The notes beneath the pieces are model-generated. The model searched no databases, was not told the DNA's origin, and was given only the letters and a program-made list of their open reading frames with translations. A stretch of 64,000 bases of DNA from an uncultured Bacteroidales bacterium (GTDB lineage Bacteria > Bacteroidota > Bacteroidia > Bacteroidales > UBA932), in assembly GCA_947168065.1 (NCBI GenBank), contig CAMVKH010000002.1, positions 62,001-126,000 on the forward strand. Direction: 5' to 3'. Both the position numbers and the translations under genes were made by a program. This document shows, piece by piece, positions 58,810-64,000 of this stretch. How positions within the stretch are numbered: position 1 is the first letter of the stretch; every line of letters starts with the position of its first letter.

Positions 58810-61173
58810 ATGAAAACAAAAAGCGATATCATCATCAAGGTGCTGTCCCTGGGAGTAGGGCTGGCCGTGGGCATCGTGCTCATTGCCAAGGTGTTCTTTG
58901 AGCTGAGTTACGACAGCTTCTACAAGGATATCGACCGGGTGTACACCATTCGGACCTGGTACTCACAGAATGGGGACGAGAAAGATTATGGCCAGGTCAG
59001 TGGCGGCGTAGCCGTGGGCTTTATGGAGGAAGTTCCAGGCGTAGAGGCGGGTACGCGTACGACGTTTATTTTCAACGGCGACACCTACCTGGACGAACAA
59101 GGGAACAAACTCAAAGGGACCCTTGTCTGTGCCGACACGTGCTTTTTCAAAGTATTTGACCGGCCTATTCTGGCAGGAGATCCGGTGAAGGCGCTGGGGA
59201 AATGGGGCTGTGTGGTGGTAAGCCGGAGCTTTGCCGAGAAGTTGGCCGAGGAGATTCCGGGTCAGGCCCGGAATGACGTATCTTCCGTCATCGGCAAGCA
59301 GATCGCCAATGCCGATGTGGAAGAGTTGAAACTGACCATCGAGGGTGTCTTTGAGGACTTCCCGAAGAACGGCAGCCTGGACTACGACATCCTCCTTTCG
59401 ATGACCACCTACAACAAGGAGAGCACGGACAACTGGCTGGGTAACGACCGATATCGGGGCTATGTAAGACTGATGCCGGGCATTGATCCCACTACGCTGT
59501 CCGATGCCATTCGCAAGATGCAGGAGGCACACCAACCTATGGAACAGATTGAGGCGATGGGCCTTCAGCTGAGCTATTTCCTCTCCCCTTTCAGCACGAT
59601 GCACACTTCCTCCCGGGAAGTAAAGACGCAAGTGATCCTCTTGTCCATCGTCGCTGCGCTGCTGATCATCATCAGCCTGCTGAACTACATCCTGATCGTG
59701 ATTTCATCCCTGGTGAAGCGCTCCAAGGAAGTGGGCGTACGGAAGTGCTATGGCGCTGAAAGCAAGCATATCTACGGAATGCTGACGAAGGAGGCCCTCT
59801 TGCATATCATTCTTTCACTGGGCCTGGCCGCCATTATCATCTTCGCTGGACGCGGGATTATTGAGAACCTGCTGGGCGTGCCGTTCCAGACGCTGCTGGT
59901 GCCGCAGAGTATCGTGGCCATCGGCCTGCTGGTCCTGTTCGTGCTGATCATCTCGATCGTCGTTCCAGCCGAACTCTACCAGCGAATTCCGGTCTATGCG
60001 GCGCTGAAGAACTATACAGAGAATTCCCGCCGCTGGAAGCTGGGTCTGCTGGGCGTGCAGGTGCTCATCAACGTGTTCCTGGTGGTGATGATGATCCTCA
60101 TCGGCCGCCAGTACCAGAAGGTGTCCCACGCCGACACAGGTTATGACTACAAGAACCTGTACTACTTCGACCTGTTTGACAGAGACCGGCAGGCACTGTT
60201 AAGGGCCTACCAGACCCTGAAGAGCCTCCCCGAGGTAAGCGGCGTAGCGGCCAGCTACAATCTGCCTTATCAAGGATCCAGTGGGGACAACGTCTCTCTT
60301 CCCGGCGAATATAAAGAACTGTTCAACATCGCCGATCAGTATGAATGCTCTCCGGAGTTTTACGAGCTGTTGGGCATCCAGTTCCTGGATGGCCGGGCGC
60401 CGCGGGACTCCAGCGAAGTGGCTGTTGACGAGAAATTTGTGGCCCGGATGTCCGACTTTACCGACTGGTCCGACGGCGCTGTAGGCAAGCAGGTGTTCAT
60501 CACCGGCCACGACAGCCAGGAAAATCCGGAAATGAGCTATTTCACCATCTCCGGGGTTTACAAGAGCTATCTGATCGGAAACCTGCAGTATGTGGATGAA
60601 CGGCCCAGTGCCCTGTTCTATGGTGAGATTGGAAGTATGAACTCCTGGTTGCCGCACACCCTCTTCAAGGTACGCCCGGATGCGCTCGAGAAAGTGCGCG
60701 GCGCTTTGAAGGAAGCGTTGCCGGACAAGGAAATCAACATCGTTTCTTATGCAGAGCAGATGCGTTCCGCCTACGCCGACAGCAAGAAGATGCGCAATAC
60801 GATGGCGCTGGGCGCCGTGTTTTCCTTGCTGATCGCGCTGCTGGGACTCATCGGCTTCATCCGTGACGAATCGCTGCGCCGCAGCAAGGAGATGGCTGTC
60901 CGAAAGATCAACGGCGCCACCACCCGGGACATCCTGCGCGTATTTGCCAGGGAAATCATGAAACTGTCCGCCGTGATGGCTGTCATCGCCTGCATCGCCG
61001 CCTACTTCGTGGCGCACAAGTGGCTGGAGCAGTTTGCCGAAAAGGTATCGCTCAATCCGCTGTATTTCATCGGCGGAGCCGCTCTGGTGCTGCTGATTGT
61101 ACTGGGCGTGGTAGTCCTGAACTGCCTCCGCATTGCCCGGGCCAATCCAGTGGAATCGCTAAAGAATGAATAA
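58810..61173 (+). CDS. FtsX/MacB-type ABC permease 3 (787 residues) with an in-frame repeat insertion
   Basis: Doubled MacB/FtsX layout: a first helix near 10-28 (VLSLGVGLAVGIVLIAKVFF), a first periplasmic domain starting SYDSFYKDIDRVYTIRTWYS, and a helix cluster near 275-430 (LNYILIVISSLVKRSKEVGV coupling region). A second periplasmic domain follows, with C-terminal helices ending ANPVESLKNE. Around residues 148-157 the sequence EIPGQARNDV comes from a dispersed palindrome (59254-59274) and is absent from the sister permeases at the same place (compare AKTFFGNESAIG in permease 2). The frame is intact. Confidence 0.92.
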   Translation: MKTKSDIIIKVLSLGVGLAVGIVLIAKVFFELSYDSFYKDIDRVYTIRTWYSQNGDEKDYGQVSGGVAVGFMEEVPGVEAGTRTTFIFNGDTYLDEQGNKLKGTLVCADTCFFKVFDRPILAGDPVKALGKWGCVVVSRSFAEKLAEEIPGQARNDVSSVIGKQIANADVEELKLTIEGVFEDFPKNGSLDYDILLSMTTYNKESTDNWLGNDRYRGYVRLMPGIDPTTLSDAIRKMQEAHQPMEQIEAMGLQLSYFLSPFSTMHTSSREVKTQVILLSIVAALLIIISLLNYILIVISSLVKRSKEVGVRKCYGAESKHIYGMLTKEALLHIILSLGLAAIIIFAGRGIIENLLGVPFQTLLVPQSIVAIGLLVLFVLIISIVVPAELYQRIPVYAALKNYTENSRRWKLGLLGVQVLINVFLVVMMILIGRQYQKVSHADTGYDYKNLYYFDLFDRDRQALLRAYQTLKSLPEVSGVAASYNLPYQGSSGDNVSLPGEYKELFNIADQYECSPEFYELLGIQFLDGRAPRDSSEVAVDEKFVARMSDFTDWSDGAVGKQVFITGHDSQENPEMSYFTISGVYKSYLIGNLQYVDERPSALFYGEIGSMNSWLPHTLFKVRPDALEKVRGALKEALPDKEINIVSYAEQMRSAYADSKKMRNTMALGAVFSLLIALLGLIGFIRDESLRRSKEMAVRKINGATTRDILRVFAREIMKLSAVMAVIACIAAYFVAHKWLEQFAEKVSLNPLYFIGGAALVLLIVLGVVVLNCLRIARANPVESLKNE
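59254..59274. repeat. Dispersed palindrome ATTCCGGG-TCAGG-CCCGGAAT inside permease 3
   Basis: A perfect 8-bp stem with a 5-base loop, followed by GACG as at 21979-22004. Stem bases differ between the two copies while pairing is kept. Read in frame it gives IPGQARND, a peptide seen as a stray insert in many bacterial proteins. Confidence 0.7.
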
Positions 61174-61178
61174 GATTT

Positions 61179-61261
61179 CCATCCTCATATTAGACCTGTC
61201 TTGAGGATGGAAGCCGAAAAAACAGGCCGCCATCCTCAAATAAAGGCCCAAATGAGGATGG
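61179..61261. repeat. Two-hairpin repeat element with CGAAAAAACAG core, copy 2
   Basis: Hairpin A: CCATCCTCA (61179-61187) with TGAGGATGG (61202-61210). Core: CGAAAAAACAG (61215-61225), flanked by GCC/GGC. Hairpin B: CCATCCTCA (61230-61238) with TGAGGATGG (61253-61261). Same order and spacing as copy 1 at 16227-16307, with changed stem bases. It fills the gap between permeases 3 and 4. Confidence 0.75.
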
Positions 61262-61282
61262 AGCCAAATTTGAAGCAACGAC

Positions 61283-63592
61283 ATGAAAAGCTATCTGAAG
61301 TTTCTCTCCCGCAACAAACTCTACACCGCCATCGAGGCGGTGGGGCTGGCCGTGAGCCTGGCGTTTGTGTTGCTGACCGGGCATTTTGTGTGGCAACAGC
61401 GGCTGATGACGCGGAACGTGCCGGACTATCAGGATGTCTATACCTTCTACCGGTCGACCGGAACACGCTCTGGCATCGGCCAGTCCTGGGGTTTCGCCTA
61501 CCAGGCCAAAGAGAGCATTCCCGAAGTGGAAAAAGCCGCGATGTTCTGGAAGGCGCGACAGAACGAGGAAGATATAGCTGAAGTTGGCGGGCAGAAATAC
61601 CACGTCAGCAGCTATATGGTGGGTGGGGATTTCTTCGACATCTTTCCGGCCGAGTTCGACTACGGCGGCCCCGAAGTGCTCACGGATATCTCCAATGTCA
61701 TCGTCAGCCGCGCCTTCGCAAACAGCTTGGGCGGGGTGGAGCAAGCCTTGGGCAGGACCCTCGACGGAAAATATACGATTGCGGCCATTGTCAAGGAGAC
61801 GCCCAATCCCATCTTCGGCGATGTCGATATCATCTCCAGCATCGAAAACCTGACCAACCGGAAAAACGCTCCGTATATGCTCGACGTCATTCCCTTCGTC
61901 AAAGTCCGGAAGGGAACCGACCGGGCGGCGCTGGAGGTTAAGGCCGACACGCTGGTCGCCCGGGCATTCGAGGTATTCGGGGCCAGGGAGTTCCTGAACG
62001 ACAGCGGCCTGATCCGTTATGACGAAATCTGGTTCTCGCCCGCCAACAACCAGTCCCTGCGACAGGGAAACCCGCTGTTCACGGGCGTCATCCTGCTGGT
62101 CACCATCATCCTTCTGTTGTCGGCGATATTCAATTACATCAACCTCAACGTAGCGCTTTCCAGCAAGCGCGCCAAAGAGATGGCCACCCGCAAGATCCTC
62201 GGGGCGGGAGAAAAGGCCCTGATCGGTGGCTACCTCCTGGAATCCTTCGCCTTCACAGCGATCTGCTTCCTGCTGGCAGTGCTGCTTGCCGAGGCTTGCA
62301 CGCCCTGGTTCAACCGGATCATCGGTGCCGTCGTGCCTGTGATGGTACAGTACACCCCGGGATGGCTGGCTGTTTATGCTCTGTTTATTGTTCTGATCTC
62401 AGTAATCCAGGGTCTCCTGCCGGCCTGGCTCGGCACGCGGATGCCAGCCATTGCCGTGGTCAAAGGAGAGTACCGCGCCCGGCACAAACACGTGTTCAGC
62501 AAGGTGTTCATCGTGTTGCAGCAGGTCTTCTCCATTATCCTGCTGGCCCTCGCCCTGATCCTCGGCCTGCAGGTCTCGCACATGGCCCATCGCCCGATGG
62601 GTGTCGATGTGGATGGTGATTTCTACATACAACTTGATAACTGGGATCTGCGTGACATCTTTGCCGAGCAGGCGGCATCCCTATCCTGTGTCAACCGGAT
62701 CGGTCGCAGCACCTATTTCCCGGGAATGGCAGAAGAATGGGAATCGGAAGACAAGGACAAGGGTAAGATCAAGATGGCCATCATCACCTGCGACAGTACG
62801 GCGTTTGACATCTTCGGTTTCGATGTCCGGGAAAGGTACCAGGAACCGGTGGAAGGTACCGTGTGGATTTCCGAGCAGGAGATGACGCGTTTCGGCATCG
62901 ACCGGAATACCGAGAACCTGAAATACCACCACGTGCTGGGCGAATCCCTCGGCGGCATTATCGGCGACTTTGCGGCGATCGATGTGCTTTCCTATGGCTC
63001 GGACGTGGGCAGTTACGTGATCATCAGCCCCGTGGAGGAGTTGTACGGCCTGCTGATCGAGACGACCGGTGACCGGGCGGAGGCCGAACGCCAGTTGAAA
63101 GATCTTCACCAGGAACTATGTATGAAATACCTGGGAATCGAGGAGAAACCCTATATGTTCGGCTACATTTCGGATATCCTTTCGGAGGGCCTGACGGAGG
63201 TACGGGCGCGCCTGAAGCTCGTCGAAGTGTTCATGCTGCTGAGCCTGCTGCTTTCCGTATTGGGCCTGACCGCCATGAGCAGCTACTACGCAAACGAGAG
63301 CGCGAAAGATATCGCCATCCGGAAGGTCTTCGGCAGCACGATGCAGGATGAGGTCCGCAAGTCGGTCCTGGAGTATCTCACGCTGCTGGCAATCGCGGCG
63401 TTTGTCGCTGTCCCGATCGCCATTTATCTGGCCGCCCGGCTGCTGGAGCCGTATCCGTACCGGGTATCCGGCTGCGGCTGGGTCTTTATCGCCGCCGTGG
63501 CCATCGCAACGCTCATCGCTTTCGCCTCCGTCCTCTGGCAGACCTTGAAAGCCGCGAAGACGGATCCGGCTGTAGAGTTGAAAAAAGAATAG
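61283..63592 (+). CDS. FtsX/MacB-type ABC permease 4 (769 residues)
   Basis: It starts MKSYLKFLSRNKLYTAIEAV with the first helix at about 18-35. The first periplasmic domain has VPDYQDVYTFYRSTG; a helix cluster near 265-410 includes NYINLNVALSSKRAKEMATR, the coupling region. A second periplasmic domain follows, and three last helices (LLSLLLSVLGLTAMSSYYAN) end TDPAVELKKE. It is closest in N- and C-terminal pattern to permeases 1 and 5. Codons 8-29 are nearly identical in DNA to permease 5. Permease 5 begins 1 base after its stop. Confidence 0.92.
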   Translation: MKSYLKFLSRNKLYTAIEAVGLAVSLAFVLLTGHFVWQQRLMTRNVPDYQDVYTFYRSTGTRSGIGQSWGFAYQAKESIPEVEKAAMFWKARQNEEDIAEVGGQKYHVSSYMVGGDFFDIFPAEFDYGGPEVLTDISNVIVSRAFANSLGGVEQALGRTLDGKYTIAAIVKETPNPIFGDVDIISSIENLTNRKNAPYMLDVIPFVKVRKGTDRAALEVKADTLVARAFEVFGAREFLNDSGLIRYDEIWFSPANNQSLRQGNPLFTGVILLVTIILLLSAIFNYINLNVALSSKRAKEMATRKILGAGEKALIGGYLLESFAFTAICFLLAVLLAEACTPWFNRIIGAVVPVMVQYTPGWLAVYALFIVLISVIQGLLPAWLGTRMPAIAVVKGEYRARHKHVFSKVFIVLQQVFSIILLALALILGLQVSHMAHRPMGVDVDGDFYIQLDNWDLRDIFAEQAASLSCVNRIGRSTYFPGMAEEWESEDKDKGKIKMAIITCDSTAFDIFGFDVRERYQEPVEGTVWISEQEMTRFGIDRNTENLKYHHVLGESLGGIIGDFAAIDVLSYGSDVGSYVIISPVEELYGLLIETTGDRAEAERQLKDLHQELCMKYLGIEEKPYMFGYISDILSEGLTEVRARLKLVEVFMLLSLLLSVLGLTAMSSYYANESAKDIAIRKVFGSTMQDEVRKSVLEYLTLLAIAAFVAVPIAIYLAARLLEPYPYRVSGCGWVFIAAVAIATLIAFASVLWQTLKAAKTDPAVELKKE

Positions 63593-63593
63593 T

Positions 63594-64000
63594 ATGAAAA
63601 GTTACCTTAAATTCCTCTCCCGCAACAAGCTCTACACCGCCATCGAGGCGGTGGGGCTGGCCGTGAGCCTGGCGTTTGTGATCATCATAGGTTCCTATGT
63701 ATGGCAGCAATATGCCGTGACGCGGGAGCATCCGGACCGGGAGCGGGTTTATGTGCCTGGGACGCCGGGATTCCCTGCGCTGACGTATGGTTTCCCTGAT
63801 GCCATTGGGGACATTCCGGAAATTGAGTCCGTTTCCAGGATGTGCAATGTAGCTGTACATCCAGTCATTCGGGGAGAGAATACGGAGGCAGAAAGCGTTG
63901 GCGTAGAACCGGCGTTCTTTGAGATATGTCCTCAGTTTCGTTTTGTAGAAGGCTCCGCAGATGTGCTTTCAGCTCCGACCCATGTCATTCTTTCGGCCTC
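63594..64000 (+). CDS. FtsX/MacB-type ABC permease 5 (C-terminus off the window)
   Basis: ATG at 63594, one base after the permease 4 stop; 135 codons are visible before the right edge. The product begins MKSYLKFLSRNKLYTAIEAV, with one transmembrane helix (about 18-36) and the start of a MacB-like periplasmic domain (REHPDRERVYVPGTPGFPAL ... EPAFFEICPQFRFVEGSADV). This matches the corresponding part of the other permeases. Length and further genes of the operon are unknown. Confidence 0.88.
   Translation, partial: MKSYLKFLSRNKLYTAIEAVGLAVSLAFVIIIGSYVWQQYAVTREHPDRERVYVPGTPGFPALTYGFPDAIGDIPEIESVSRMCNVAVHPVIRGENTEAESVGVEPAFFEICPQFRFVEGSADVLSAPTHVILSA

Overview
The window looks like a chromosomal segment of a GC-rich member of the Bacteroidales, probably gut or rumen type. 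The evidence is the Bacteroidota promoter signature TAnnTTTG in front of many genes (several with a -33 TTG/TTTG box), weak Shine-Dalgarno sequences, fimbrillin-type and BspA-like lipoproteins, a DUF4923 protein, type B ribosomal protein L31, a lipoprotein-type TamA homologue (TamL-like) and the PPi-type phosphofructokinase. The genus is inference. I saw no rRNA, tRNA, CRISPR array, transposase or integrase. No stretch longer than 300 bases lacks a gene.

Layout. 1-3.8 kb: a minus-strand operon made of a three-gene module present twice in tandem (tiny membrane peptide, small HYVxP peptide, large surface lipoprotein). It is divergent from a seven-helix membrane AraC-type regulator (3.9-5.0 kb), with four GCGTCAA direct repeats between them. 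5-16 kb: housekeeping genes (metallo-beta-lactamase-fold hydrolase, mtaB, folB, rsmI, tamB; divergently tsaD, an FAD oxidoreductase and a methyltransferase). 16-23 kb: slyD, a zeta-toxin-like kinase, a NamZ-like muramidase, rpmE2, DUF4923, a glmM-type mutase and a voltage-gated-type potassium channel. 22-31 kb: a tight minus-strand operon ligA-yihY-spoT-lipoprotein-OMP-ispG. 31-36.7 kb: carbohydrate genes (PPi-type PFK, GH13, GH27) and a class A acid phosphatase fused to a probable beta-propeller. 36.7-48 kb: a SpoU methyltransferase, rmlB, a TamL-like protein, and the DUF349-yidC-yggS-lipoprotein operon divergent from trmD.

48-64 kb is the most system-like region. A sigma-54-type response regulator and a histidine kinase without a sensory domain sit just upstream of an operon with a good sigma-54 -24 element and upstream inverted repeats. 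That operon encodes a TolC-type outer-membrane factor, an HlyD-type adaptor, one MacB/LolD-type ATPase and at least five long FtsX/MacB-type permeases; the last runs off the window. This appears to be a dedicated, self-regulated tripartite export or envelope-remodelling system with many permease paralogues for one ATPase.

A second theme is palindromic dispersed repeats. They lie between genes (5.8, 16.2, 22.0, 51.9, 57.9, 58.7 and 61.2 kb) and also inside coding sequences without breaking the frame: in rmlB, in permease 3, and as the C-terminal tail of rsmI. One two-hairpin repeat occurs at both 16.2 and 61.2 kb, with stems preserved although their sequences differ.
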